A DNA stretch of 64,000 nt from Chitinophaga sedimenti (GTDB taxonomy: Bacteria > Bacteroidota > Bacteroidia > Chitinophagales > Chitinophagaceae). The position numbers were made by a program, and so were the translations under genes. This document shows, piece after piece, positions 46,563 through 55,359 of the stretch (position 1 is its first letter; every line of letters begins with the position of its first letter). The DNA is taken from NCBI RefSeq assembly GCF_023156195.1, contig NZ_JAKUKA010000001.1, positions 4,836,001 to 4,900,000 of the forward strand, written 5' to 3'. The notes under the pieces are model-generated. The model was not told where the DNA came from. It worked only from the letters and a program-made list of their open reading frames with translations, and ran no database searches.

Positions 46563-47116
46563 ATGAAAAAGAATTTTATCTGGAATATCGTTGCCCTGAT
46601 CGCAGTAGTAACTGTATTTACAAGCTGTGCAAAGGAATTTGAATTAACACCAATCTCTCAACCGGGAACGGGCGGAGCCGGACAGGAACCCACCGTGACC
46701 ATCATCGAAAATAAAATCAATAAAGATAGCCTGCTGTTGCTGGTAAACGAGGTTCGTAGCAAAGGCTGCAACTGTGGTGGTACGCAAATGCCCGCTGTAG
46801 GCCGTGTAACCTGGAACGATCTGCTTGAATTTGCCGCAGTATCGCACGCCAAAGACATGAGCGACAACAACTACTTCGATCATAAAGGCAAAAACGGCTC
46901 TACCCCGGGTGCACGCCGGATGCCGCCGGCTACCGCTGGAATGCATACGTGGAAAATATCGCGAAAGGCCCTAAGAATGCGGCAGAGGCAATTGCCGGCT
47001 GGACTAAAAGCCCCGAGCATTGCAAAAACATGATGAATGCGCAGATGAAAGAGATGGGAGTAGGAAGATATAACGAGTACTGGGCGCAGGAGTTAGGCGC
47101 CATTAGCCCCAAATGA
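46563..47116 (+). CDS. CAP-domain (SCP/PR1) lipoprotein 2
   Basis: About 184 residues, a paralogue of the gene at 45551. Lipobox in VFTSCAKEF; a Gly/Pro-rich linker (PGTGGAGQEPTV); then LVNEVRSKGCNCGGTQM, VTWNDLLEFAAVSHAKDMSD, YFDHKGKNGSTPGA and, after repair near 46918 (one base short), AAGYRWNAYVENIAKG, WTKSPEHCKNMMNAQMKEMG, WAQELG. The shared GCNCGG and spacing show a tandem duplication. Its stop adjoins the convergent membrane-protein gene at 47117. Confidence 0.85.
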
Positions 47117-47395
47117 TCAGGGCGGCGGCATTTTTTTTCGCCACATCCTCCAGGAAACGTAAATAAATGCCGCCAAGCTGATGACAAACCAGGTATAAAA
47201 TAACCCCATCCGCAACGGCGTAGATTCCTCGGGCACCCCAAAACCGAGGTACAATCCAAAGAATACGTTAATCATCATCAACAATAAGAAGAGAAAGATC
47301 GTACGCATAATATTGATGAAGAAGAAGAGTAATCGCACTTCCGGCGGCATCTCTTCTTCTTCATTTTTTAGCGGTTCGTCCTGCTGCTGCGTCAT
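47117..47395 (-). CDS. Small two-helix membrane protein
   Basis: A 92-residue protein with an acidic N-terminus (DEPLKNEEEEMPPEV) and two membrane helices (~23-50 and ~65-82: TIFLFLLLMMINVFFGLYLG, FYTWFVISLAAFIYVSW), ending in basic residues and PPP. Function unknown. It may be cotranscribed with the GH25 gene, which starts upstream and ends 6 nt before it. Confidence 0.6.
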   Translation of the reverse strand: MTQQQDEPLKNEEEEMPPEVRLLFFFINIMRTIFLFLLLMMINVFFGLYLGFGVPEESTPLRMGLFYTWFVISLAAFIYVSWRMWRKKMPPP

Positions 47396-47401
47396 ATTAT
47401 A

Positions 47402-48161
47402 TTAAGGTAAGCACATTTTGATTAATGCCGCACTGTCGCCCCTGAAAACATTGAAGTCTACGTGGCTGCGGATACCATTTACCCGACCGATGTCGCTGTG
47501 CTGCCAGAATACCCAGCGGCGGTTAATACGCGGGCGTTCCTTCTGGTAATAATGCGCCACCCATAAGGGGTAATCGTCAAACTCTTTGCCCGGTATTTTT
47601 CGTAGAAGTTTACGTTGGTATATATAATAGGCTTCACGCCGTAAACTTTTTCCATTTCCTCCAACCAGATCTTTGCCGTGCTCCGGATCACAGCGGGCGG
47701 CTGGTTATTATGCACTTCGATGTCCAGCACCGGCGGCAGGTCGCCGCTCTCCAGCTGCACCACATTCCGGAAGTTGATCGCCTGCTTCAGCGGATCGCGG
47801 GTGGCGTAGAAAAAGTGGTACGCCCCGCGGATGATGCCCGCCTGGCGGGCATTATCCCAGTTCCGTTTAAACGATGCATCTTTACGGGTAATTCCTTCGG
47901 TGGCTTTTATAAAAGCAAAAGTGATGCGGATGTTATCTACTTCCATCTGCTTTACGGCCATCCAGTTAATCTCCTTTTGGAACTTAGAGATGTCGATCCC
48001 GTGAATTTCGTAGTTTACCGGCATATCGATGCCGAACTCCTCGTACCGCACAAACGCTGTTTCCTGCTGACGCGTCAGCCACCACCAGATGCCTGCCGCC
48101 AGCAACGCCATCAGCATCAGCAAAAAGAAAAAGTTAGATGCGGTCCGTTTTTTCTACTCAC
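47402..48161 (-). CDS. GH25 lysozyme-like glycosidase with N-terminal membrane anchor
   Basis: About 253 residues. An N-terminal hydrophobic helix (LLMLMALLAAGIWWWL) is followed by a GH25 barrel: HGIDISKFQKEINW, FAFIKATEGITRKD, GAYHFFYATRDPLKQAINF, PPVLDIEVHNN (catalytic acid region), PIIYTNVNFYEKY. Known GH25 enzymes cut the muramic acid bonds of peptidoglycan. Breaks lie near 48145 (A6 for A7, restoring the GTG start at 48161) and 47577 (one G short). The start is therefore uncertain; ATG 48123 is the other option. Confidence 0.85.
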
Positions 48162-48271
48162 AATTGTATGGGTATAAGTGTAAATCGAAGGCAAGTATAA
48201 AGCAATATTTTCTGAAGATGTGCACAATACCGGTCAGGTTGTCTTATTTTTACCAGACAAAGGATTGAGCC

Positions 48272-49297
48272 ATGCCCGATTTTAACCTGAATGATGCCCT
48301 TAACTTCATGTCGAAGTTTACCGTGCGCCGCGCCTGGAACGCAGGTAAGGTGCTCGGCAGTTTTTATGTGAGTAAGATGCTCAAAAAGCCTGTTCAATGG
48401 GGACTACCCATCTCTATTTCCTTTGAACCGACCACTTCGTGCAACCTTCGTTGCCCGGAATGCCCCAGTGGCTTGCGCGCGTTTACCCGTCCTACCGGCA
48501 TGCTGGAAAAAGATTTTTTCAGGAAAACGATCGACGAACTGTATAAGGAACTCATGTATCTCATCTTCTATTTCCAGGGGGAACCGTATTTAAATACCTC
48601 GTTCCTGGAAATGGTGCAATATGCTTCTTCAAAAGGAATTTACACCGCGACCTCTACCAACGCCCACTACCTGACGGACGCTGCAGCTAAGAAAACGGTG
48701 GAAAGTGGCTTGGACCGCCTCATTATTTCGATCGACGGCACCACCCAGGACGTTTACACCCAGTACCGCGTAGGTGGCAACCTGGAAAAAGTGATCCAGG
48801 GTGCTAAAAACATCGTCAAGTGGAAAAAGGAACTGAACTCGAAAAAGCCATTCGTATTTTTCCAGTTTCTGGTGGTAAAGCCAAACGAACATCAGATCGA
48901 AGACATTAAGAAACTTGCCAAGGAAATAGGAGTGGACGAAGTTCGCTTCAAAACCGCACAGGTATATGATTACGAAGAAGGTAACCGCCTGATCCCAACC
49001 ATCGACAAATACTCCCGCTATCATAAAAAAGAAGACGGTACCTACCAGATCAAAAACAAACTGGGTAACGAATGCTGGCGCCTGTGGCACTCGCCCGTAA
49101 TTACCTGGGACGGGCTCGTGGTTCCCTGCTGCTTCGACAAGGACGCGCAACACCGCCTGGGCGATCTCAAGAAGGATTCTTTCAGAACTTTGTGGCAGGA
49201 TGACAAATATGTGAACTTCCGTACACAGATCATGAAGGGGAGGAAGAATATTGACATCTGCGCGAATTGCAGTGAAGGAACGAAGGTCTGGGGATAA
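48272..49297 (+). CDS. Radical SAM protein with SPASM domain
   Basis: A 341-residue radical SAM enzyme. The 4Fe-4S site is C57-x3-C61-x2-C64 (CNLRCPEC). SPASM cysteines lie at ECWRLW, VVPCCFDKD and DICANCSEG, enough for one or two auxiliary clusters. Other landmarks: FYFQGEPYLN, DRLIISIDGTTQDVY. Enzymes of this type modify peptides or nucleosides; no precursor peptide gene is seen nearby, so the substrate is unknown. The gene is divergent from the GH25 gene with ~110 nt between. The frame is intact. Confidence 0.85.
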   Translation: MPDFNLNDALNFMSKFTVRRAWNAGKVLGSFYVSKMLKKPVQWGLPISISFEPTTSCNLRCPECPSGLRAFTRPTGMLEKDFFRKTIDELYKELMYLIFYFQGEPYLNTSFLEMVQYASSKGIYTATSTNAHYLTDAAAKKTVESGLDRLIISIDGTTQDVYTQYRVGGNLEKVIQGAKNIVKWKKELNSKKPFVFFQFLVVKPNEHQIEDIKKLAKEIGVDEVRFKTAQVYDYEEGNRLIPTIDKYSRYHKKEDGTYQIKNKLGNECWRLWHSPVITWDGLVVPCCFDKDAQHRLGDLKKDSFRTLWQDDKYVNFRTQIMKGRKNIDICANCSEGTKVWG

Positions 49298-49310
49298 AAA
49301 TTACACGAAA

Positions 49311-49338
49311 CGTGGCCGCAAACAACGGCCGTTTTTTT
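49311..49338 (+). terminator. Rho-independent terminator
   Basis: GGCCG and CGGCC form a short stem with a GC-rich base, followed by TTTTTTT. Confidence 0.75.
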
Positions 49339-49350
49339 GCGCCTGAAAAA

Positions 49351-49380
49351 CAAAAATCCCGCTGCCTTAAACAGCGGGAT
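49351..49380 (-). terminator. Rho-independent terminator
   Basis: ATCCCGCTG and CAGCGGGAT form a 9-bp stem followed on the minus strand by TTTTTG. It ends the YtxH/holin-like operon. Confidence 0.85.
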
Positions 49381-49441
49381 CAATAAGTTATACGACAATA
49401 CTGGCCGCAACCCGCAGCCGTTTCAATTCCCGGGTAATCCG

Positions 49442-49798
49442 CTAGGCCTCGCCGGCTTCACGGTCTGCCCGTTTCTTCTTCCTGCGATGCGTATATTTGT
49501 TAAACAGCTTGATGCCAAATCGCACTGCCACAAACTCCAGCGCCGTCATCGCTACATTCTTCAGTACATTTTTGGAGCCGGTGCTTGACCAGGCCAGCTT
49601 CGCGATGTTACCCACCGCGCCAAAAACGCCGGACTTCTGCAGCCCGGGTACCAGCGAATTCATCGCCATGGATTTATAATTGTCCTTGAAATAGTCTACC
49701 CGATATTCCAGCTCGCCTTCCAGCATGCGCTTGCGGTTCTCCAGGCGGGCTATTTCCAGTTCCAGGGATGCAAAGTCAGTTACTTTTCTTTTGGGCAT
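49442..49798 (-). CDS. Hypothetical protein, operon with YtxH and holin-like genes
   Basis: A 118-residue protein. The first ~60 residues are helical and charged (LELEIARLENRKRMLEGEL, coiled-coil-like), followed by a hydrophobic segment (VAMTALEFVAVRFGIKLF) and a very basic C-terminus (KYTHRRKKKRADREAGEA). No family recognised. It is the last gene of a three-gene minus-strand cluster. The frame is intact. Confidence 0.6.
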   Translation of the reverse strand: MPKRKVTDFASLELEIARLENRKRMLEGELEYRVDYFKDNYKSMAMNSLVPGLQKSGVFGAVGNIAKLAWSSTGSKNVLKNVAMTALEFVAVRFGIKLFNKYTHRRKKKRADREAGEA

Positions 49799-49827
49799 GT
49801 GTAAATGTTTGTCAGGACCGGCTGTTT

Positions 49828-50252
49828 TTAAATGTGTTCGTGATAGTCGTCGTCATCGCCTTCACGTTCTTCTTTCCGTCTTGCTTTTTCTTCTTTCTTT
49901 GTCTCTATCTCTTCTACCAGTTCTTTTACCAACAGGTTGGACAACGGACGTTGAATCAAACTTTGCGGAAAGCAAGGATCAGGATGAGCAAAAGAATAAA
50001 CATGCCCGCTGCGCAGCCAAAGCCGGTAGCGAAGCTATTGGTCATCTCGCCGATCCAAAAGCCCATGACCATGCCTAAAAACACGATCGCCAGAAAGAAC
50101 AGCAGGAAAGCCATCACCAGGGAAAAAAACAATCCCAATGCTCTACTTAACTTTCCTGCTGCCTGTAGCTTAATAAGATCAAGGCGGGTTTCCACATATT
50201 CCCGGGCAACCTTTCCTGTTTCCGAAAAGTAATTGCTGAAATTATCTTCCAT
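49828..50252 (-). CDS. Holin-X-like (DUF1469/Phage_holin_3_6) membrane protein
   Basis: About 141 residues. An amphipathic start (FSNYFSETGKVAREYVETRL) precedes two membrane helices (~47-70 and ~75-103) and a charged tail (KELVEEIETKKEEKARRKEE, then a DDDD run). Despite the Pfam name this is a chromosomal envelope-stress type protein, usually next to YtxH, as here. The frame breaks near 49962 (A3 for A4), which restores the tail. Start MEDNFSNYF at 50252. Confidence 0.75.
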
Positions 50253-50295
50253 GCAAATTAATTTTAGGTGCAATTGATAAATAAACTAAGCCGGA

Positions 50296-50490
50296 TTAAG
50301 CGAGTTCGTTTTCAATTGCATCTTCGTATTGTTCCTTTTTCTTACGGAATTTCTCTTTCAGCCTGTCAGCCTGTGATTTCAGTTTATCTACCAGTTCGTC
50401 TTTCTTATCAGAATTCAGAAAATAACCAACGGCCACACCTACTGCTGCGCCAACGATGAAAGTAACAACGGCTTTTGAACTTTCTGCCAT
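50296..50490 (-). CDS. YtxH domain protein
   Basis: A 64-residue protein with one membrane helix (VVTFIVGAAVGVAVGYFL, Gly/Ala-rich) and a Lys-rich coiled tail (DELVDKLKSQADRLKEKFRK). This is the YtxH layout, a general-stress protein in Bacillus. It is the first gene of the cluster, followed by the holin-X-like gene and the charged protein. Confidence 0.82.
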   Translation of the reverse strand: MAESSKAVVTFIVGAAVGVAVGYFLNSDKKDELVDKLKSQADRLKEKFRKKKEQYEDAIENELA

Positions 50491-50682
50491 GATTAGATGG
50501 TTTTAAAGTGAATGAATAAGTTTGGGTTTCATACGGGCATATGGGAGTGCCCGGTCGTATTGAAAGGGATACAAACATTATTCCAGAATTGTTTACCAAA
50601 ATAACGGTTTTTATGCCTTTCCATCCAAAGCCGTGTTTGGCATATTTTTTAATCAAAAGAGTATTCATCCCTATAATTTAAG

Positions 50683-50690
50683 TAGGTTTG
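50683..50690 (+). promoter_or_regulatory. -7 promoter element for the AI-2E gene
   Basis: TAGGTTTG fits TAnnTTTG, 17 nt before the ATG at 50708. No -33 TTG at the right distance. Confidence 0.45.
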
Positions 50691-50707
50691 ATTAACACCA
50701 TACCACT

Positions 50708-51799
50708 ATGAGCACAATTGACAACGAACGACTTAAACAGGTTGCCTTCCTCATTATAATTATTCTGTTGGGCGCATTGCTGTTTTCAGAACTGTACACG
50801 TTTTTCCCCGGTTTCCTCGGCGCGGTCACGTTCTACATTCTGGGAAGGAATTACATGTTCCGCCTGGTAGAAGTGCGTAACTGGCCCAAACCGCTGGCCG
50901 CTGCGCTGATCATGGTGCTGTCGTTCCTCATCATTTTGCTCCCCGTAGGTACGCTCATTAATATGGTGACGGATAAGATCAAATACGCGGTTAAGCATTC
51001 CGATGAATTGATGGCGCAAACGCAGGGCGTTATCCAGAAGATAGAAGAGGCCACCGGGTTTAAGATCATTAGTCCCGAACGCCTGCAAAAAGCGCAGGAA
51101 TACCTTACCGGCATCTTGCCTGGCTTCGTTGGCACCGCTTTTAATACCCTTACCATCATTGCCATCTTATATTTCATTCTCTATTTCATGCTGATCAATG
51201 CACGCAGGATGGAGGAGTCGCTGTATGAATACATTCCGCTCAAAGATGAAAATGTGGTAAAACTGGGGAAAGAAGTTCGCAACATGGTGATTTCCAATGC
51301 CGTAGGCATCCCATTGATCGCGGTATTGCAAGGGTTAACGGCCCTGCTGGGATATTATATTTTTGGCGTGCCTTCTCCATGGTTCTGGTTTGTAATCACC
51401 TGCTTCATGGCTATGGTGCCGGTAATAGGCGCTGCTGCTGCTTTTATTCCCATCAGCCTGTTTATGTTCACCGTAGAAACCTGGCGCGGTGTAGGGCTGT
51501 TGCTCTACGGTCTCATCATCATCGGCTCTTCGGACAATGTGTTCCGCCTTGTAGTAAATAAAAAGATCGGCGACGTGCACCCGATGATTACCATCTTTGG
51601 TGTGCTGGTGGGTGTAAGCCTGTTCGGCTTCATCGGTCTTATCTTCGGGCCGCTGCTCATTTCACTGTTCATTCTCCTGCTGGAAATTTACTCCAACGAA
51701 TATTTTACAAAAAAGCGGGAAGTGAAAATCGTGCGTTCCGGCCCCAATCAAAAGAACAAAATGTTGAAAACCAAAGAGAAAGACAAAGAGGAAGAGTAA
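50708..51799 (+). CDS. AI-2E family transporter
   Basis: A 363-residue membrane protein of the PerM/AI-2E family with about eight helices, among them AFLIIIILLGALLFSELYTF, ALIMVLSFLIILLPVGTLI, TIIAILYFILYFMLINA, LIAVLQGLTALLGYYIFGVP and ITIFGVLVGVSLFGFIGLIF with the family GP of GPLLISLFILLLEIY. The basic C-terminus (KNKMLKTKEKDKEEE) is cytoplasmic. Family members export small molecules or sodium; the substrate is open. Its stop touches the convergent nadD stop. Confidence 0.85.
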   Translation: MSTIDNERLKQVAFLIIIILLGALLFSELYTFFPGFLGAVTFYILGRNYMFRLVEVRNWPKPLAAALIMVLSFLIILLPVGTLINMVTDKIKYAVKHSDELMAQTQGVIQKIEEATGFKIISPERLQKAQEYLTGILPGFVGTAFNTLTIIAILYFILYFMLINARRMEESLYEYIPLKDENVVKLGKEVRNMVISNAVGIPLIAVLQGLTALLGYYIFGVPSPWFWFVITCFMAMVPVIGAAAAFIPISLFMFTVETWRGVGLLLYGLIIIGSSDNVFRLVVNKKIGDVHPMITIFGVLVGVSLFGFIGLIFGPLLISLFILLLEIYSNEYFTKKREVKIVRSGPNQKNKMLKTKEKDKEEE

Positions 51800-52363
51800 T
51801 TATTTATAGTACCCGTTATCTAAAATATATTGTTGCACATTATCCGGCACCAGGTATTTAATGGACTTACCATCCTTCACGTACTGCCGGATACTCGTGC
51901 TCGAAATATCGAGCATTGGCGCGTCGAGGATTTTTACGCCGAACATGGGTTCTATGTCGTGCCCGGGACGGCGGTACACATAAATAGGATAGTTCTGCAC
52001 AATGTGCATGTAGTTCTTCCAACGCGAAATATTCTGAAAACTATCACTCCCCATGATCACCGCAAACTCCTGCGTGGGAAACTTTTCGGAAATATATGTG
52101 AGCGTGTCCACCGTGTACGACGGACGCGGTAACGAAAACTCTATGTTGCTTGCCCGCAGCCTCGCTTCTCCTTCCACGGCCATCTCTACCAGGTGAAAAC
52201 GGTGATGCTCGTTTAAAAGCGACGACGAGGATTTAAGCGGGTTATGCGGCGACACCACAAGCCAAACTTTGTCCAGGTCGGTATTGTACGCCACATGGTT
52301 CGCTATGATCAAATGACCGGTATGTATCGGATTGAACGAGCCGAAATATAAGCCTATCTTCAT
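51800..52363 (-). CDS. nadD: Nicotinate-nucleotide adenylyltransferase NadD
   Basis: NadD joins nicotinate mononucleotide and ATP to nicotinate adenine dinucleotide in NAD synthesis. The 187-residue protein has GLYFGSFNPIHTGHLIIA at the start, VVSPHNPLK, FAVIMGSDSFQNISRWKNY and the C-terminal ISSTSIRQY motif. The ATG at 52363 is the family start; longer upstream codons do not fit. It is the last gene of the paaABCD strand run, 50 nt after paaD. The frame is intact. Confidence 0.96.
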   Translation of the reverse strand: MKIGLYFGSFNPIHTGHLIIANHVAYNTDLDKVWLVVSPHNPLKSSSSLLNEHHRFHLVEMAVEGEARLRASNIEFSLPRPSYTVDTLTYISEKFPTQEFAVIMGSDSFQNISRWKNYMHIVQNYPIYVYRRPGHDIEPMFGVKILDAPMLDISSTSIRQYVKDGKSIKYLVPDNVQQYILDNGYYK

Positions 52364-52412
52364 GCTATACGTTTGTGCTAGTCTCCGGCAAGTTAGTGAT
52401 TTACTGATAAAA

Positions 52413-52897
52413 TTAGTCCACCGGCTTAAATTGCTCGAAAAGCTGGCCACAGCTTTTGCAATAATGTTGTGCCCTGCAAAGCGTGCTGCCAAAAGGCGAG
52501 CGCAGGTAGGTATCGGTGCCGCCGCAATGTGGACAAGGCGTGTGCAGCATTAGTTCCACATAGCCGTTCCCGTTAGCGGGCTGCGGCGCGGCAAGGCCAA
52601 AGTTTTTCAGTTTCTCCGGGCTTCCGCACTCAGGCGGTTGCTGTTCCAGGTTTCGGTTTTGTTTACCGCCACGTTTACCGGCCGGCCCAGCTCCTTTTCC
52701 AACGTATTCTTAATACTGTCTTTAATGAAGTGTATGGCGGGACAGGCCGCGAACGTGGGGATCATTTCTATCAATACCTGCTCGTCCGGGCTGACGGCCA
52801 CTTTTGTGATCATGCCCAGTTCCAGCACGCTCAGGACGGGAATTTCCGGGTCCATCACCTGCTGCAATGCTTTATATATTCGTTCTTCCGTGATCAT
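52413..52897 (-). CDS. paaD: Phenylacetate-CoA epoxidase assembly protein PaaD
   Basis: PaaD helps mature the PaaABCE epoxidase. It has a DUF59-type domain (LQQVMDPEIPVLSVLELGMI, ACPAIHFIKDSIKNTLEKEL) and a C-terminal zinc ribbon (CPHCGGTDTYL ... CKSCGQLFEQFKPV), which appears only after the break near 52623 (G2 for G3) is fixed. Repaired length about 161 residues. Start MITEERIY at 52897. It follows paaC by a 153-nt gap that contains an 11-bp tandem repeat. Confidence 0.9.
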
Positions 52898-52987
52898 TTT
52901 ATGAAACCAACTTCGGTTGCTACTGTCAGCCGCCGTTGTCACTCACTTCAGCGGCTGATACTTTATTCACCATCTTCTCTACCTCTT

Positions 52988-53029
52988 CACCATGCTTTCA
53001 CCATGCTCTCACCATGCTTTACCTATGCT
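52988..53029. repeat. 11-bp tandem repeat in the paaC-paaD gap
   Basis: CACCATGCT starts at 52988, 52999 and 53010 (11-bp period), with a degenerate fourth copy (TACCTATGCT). It lies within the 153-nt gap between paaC and paaD. Role unknown; it could be a slippage product. Confidence 0.6.
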
Positions 53030-53050
53030 TTAAGCACTTTGGTTAAAATA

Positions 53051-53800
53051 CTACCAGTTTGCCGCCGGGTCCAGCCGGAATACGGCGCCCATTTCATCGA
53101 GCAGGGGGCCCAGGTGCTCCGTATGAAACCCATGTCGACCTCCATTTACCGGTTCTGCGGGTACCGGCATGTTCAGTGCGCACTTCACCAATAATGGATA
53201 AATCCGCTCCAGCCAGGCAGCCTGCATTTTTTCTTCCCCGGGGTAAATACCAGCCTCCATCAGCTCCGTATCGAAGCTGCTCTGCTCAAACATGCCCAGG
53301 GCCAACGGCAAGCATTCATCCAGCGCGGCCTGCATCCTTCCATAACTATCTTCACCCGCGCGGGAAAGCTGGGTAAGCCAGGCATTCGCGTGCAGGGTAT
53401 GGTATTTTATTTCTCCCTTTAGCTTTTTGGCAAAAGGCCGTAAGGATTCAAGGCTGCTTTGCGCCATGTACTCGTACCGCAACGCATCGGCGTGGTCAAA
53501 CAGGAAGTGGCGCATCAAACTAAAATCATAAGCGCGGTTTGGCAGCTCCACCAGATGGCAGCATCGAAAATCCTTCTCTTCTCTTAAAAAAGCATACTTG
53601 TCCGGATCCGGTGTGCCGTACTGCTCATGTAATATGGAGTATAACCCCAGCGCGTGGCCAATTTTATCCTGCGCCATCGACGAAAAGGCGATATCCTCTT
53701 CCATGATCGGACCCAGACCAGTCCATTCGGAATTGCGGTGACCGAGAATAAGAGCATCGTCGGCCATTTTAGTGAGCAGGTATGTAATGGCTGCTTGCAT
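53051..53800 (-). CDS. paaC: Phenylacetyl-CoA epoxidase subunit PaaC
   Basis: PaaC is the structural partner of PaaA in the ring epoxidase. A 249-residue helical ferritin-like protein: DDALILGHRNSEWTGLGPIM, EEDIAFSSMAQDKIGHALGL, YMAQSSLESLRPFAKKLKGE and YHTLHANAWLTQLSRAGE. The ATG at 53800 comes 4 nt after the paaB stop; an upstream GTG (53815) would overlap paaB. The frame is intact. Confidence 0.95.
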   Translation of the reverse strand: MQAAITYLLTKMADDALILGHRNSEWTGLGPIMEEDIAFSSMAQDKIGHALGLYSILHEQYGTPDPDKYAFLREEKDFRCCHLVELPNRAYDFSLMRHFLFDHADALRYEYMAQSSLESLRPFAKKLKGEIKYHTLHANAWLTQLSRAGEDSYGRMQAALDECLPLALGMFEQSSFDTELMEAGIYPGEEKMQAAWLERIYPLLVKCALNMPVPAEPVNGGRHGFHTEHLGPLLDEMGAVFRLDPAANW

Positions 53801-53804
53801 AATT

Positions 53805-54188
53805 TTATTTTTCACCGCGCTGTTGCGCTTTGTACTTGTTAATTTTCTCCATCACCTTAAACCCGCTGGCATCGCGGTAGGTTTTGTCTGCATTGTTGGC
53901 GAACATATCTTCGTCTTCCACCTCAAATGCCGGGATATCTGCACTGCGTACCACCCAGATGTTCACACATTTCTTGCGCCTTCCAAATTGTTCTTTGGCA
54001 AAAACCAGTGCCAGCTGAGGGCTTGGGGCGTGTACACAACCCACGTGTTCGTGGTGGGCGCCGCGTTTTTCCTGGTGAAATACTTCGTAGATATTCCAGT
54101 TTTCGCCGTCGTTAACGATAACCGGGGCTGCCGCGTCGGAGAGGTGCAGCCGGTTTACCCGTGGATCCAGTGAGTCGTTGTTCATCAT
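53805..54188 (-). CDS. paaB: Phenylacetyl-CoA epoxidase subunit PaaB
   Basis: A 127-residue small subunit. Family landmarks: WNIYEVFHQEKRGAHHEHVG, CVHAPSPQLALVFAKEQFGR and CVNIWVVRSADIPAFEVED. PaaB is essential for PaaAC activity. It starts 18 nt after the paaA stop. The start may be MMNN (54188) or MNN (54185). The frame is intact. Confidence 0.95.
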   Translation of the reverse strand: MMNNDSLDPRVNRLHLSDAAAPVIVNDGENWNIYEVFHQEKRGAHHEHVGCVHAPSPQLALVFAKEQFGRRKKCVNIWVVRSADIPAFEVEDEDMFANNADKTYRDASGFKVMEKINKYKAQQRGEK

Positions 54189-54206
54189 GTGGAATTTGTT
54201 GGTTAG

Positions 54207-55201
54207 CTACGCCACCGGCAACATGTCGGCCGCCGTATGGCTCATGAGCGCCGTTCGTACCCAGCGCCCGCTTTCTTCGGCCCACTTGCGCACTTTCATG
54301 CGCTCGGCGTTACAGGGACCTTCGCCATTAATTACTTTAAAAAACAGGTTCCAGTCGGGGTCGGTGTACTGCCAGCGGCCGGCTTCGTTCTTTTGCAGCG
54401 CAGCATCGGGCAGCGTCATGCCCAACTCCCATATTTTAGGGACGTAAGCATCCGGGAACTGGTTGCGCATATCGTCGTTGCTAGCCATTTTCACCTTCCA
54501 CTGCATCAGTTTTTCACCGTGTACCGAGGTTTTATCCGGCGGGCCAAAAAAGTGCATGATCGGCTGCCACCAACGGTTCAGCGCTTCCTGCAGCATTTGC
54601 CGCTGCATATTGGTCCCTGTGGCCAGTTCAATAAATGCATCGTGCCCCTGTTTCAGGTGAAAACTTTCTTCATAACAAATACGGTCAAGCGCGCGGCAGT
54701 AGGGGCCATACGACCCTTTCGCGTTCGCTACCTGGTTTACGATAGCGGCGGCATCGATCAAAAACCCGATAACGGTTACATCCGCCCAGGTTTCGGCCGG
54801 GTAGTTAAATACATTAGAGTATTTTGATTTGCCACTGAGCAGGTCGTTGATCATGGCTTCGCGGCGTTTGCCTAACGTTTCCGCTGCGTTGTACAGCAAT
54901 TGTCCATGCCCAACTTCGTCCTGCACCTTCGCGATGAGCGCGAGTTTGCGTTTAAAGCCGGGGGCCCGGGTAATCCAGGTGCCTTCCGGCAGTGCGCCCA
55001 TTACTTCAGAATGGGCATGTTGTTCTATGAGCCTGATGAGTTGCCTGCGATAATCGACCGGCATCCAGTCGCCCGGTTCTATTTTAGCGCCGGATGCAAT
55101 ACGCGCTTCAAATTCTGGAGCTTTTCGGGATCGTCGTGCAGCTGTTCATCTTTGAGCTGCCGTTTATTGGGCTCGTCGAAAATATATCCTCCGCCGTACA
55201 T
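54207..55201 (-). CDS. paaA: Phenylacetyl-CoA epoxidase catalytic subunit PaaA
   Basis: PaaA carries the di-iron site that epoxidises phenylacetyl-CoA. Seen are IAKVQDEVGHGQLLYNAAET and ICYEESFHLKQGHDAF with the iron-ligand Glu/His pairs. Starting at 55201 (MYGGGYIFDEPNKRQLKDEQ) the protein has the usual length of ~331 residues once the break near 55107 (one G short in CCAGAATTTG) is fixed. First gene of a paaABCD run; the reductase gene paaE and the ring-opening genes paaZ/paaG are not in the window. Confidence 0.94.
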
Positions 55202-55359
55202 AGGGAGATTGTTTTGGTTACACTCAATTTACAGCTTTTTGAGCGGATGCGCGTAAGCCCGGCGTCTATTTTCCAAACAGGATGTTAAAACCATGACCGG
55301 CATACGGCCGGGGAGGAGGAAGGCGTTATATTAATCGAGCACGCCCCTTGTTTTTGTTT

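Noticed and set aside
49828..50490. Prophage lysis module (holin)
   Set aside because: The holin-X-like gene is beside YtxH and a charged protein with no endolysin, capsid or integrase genes. The GH25 gene nearby is membrane-anchored and separate, so this is a housekeeping envelope cluster.
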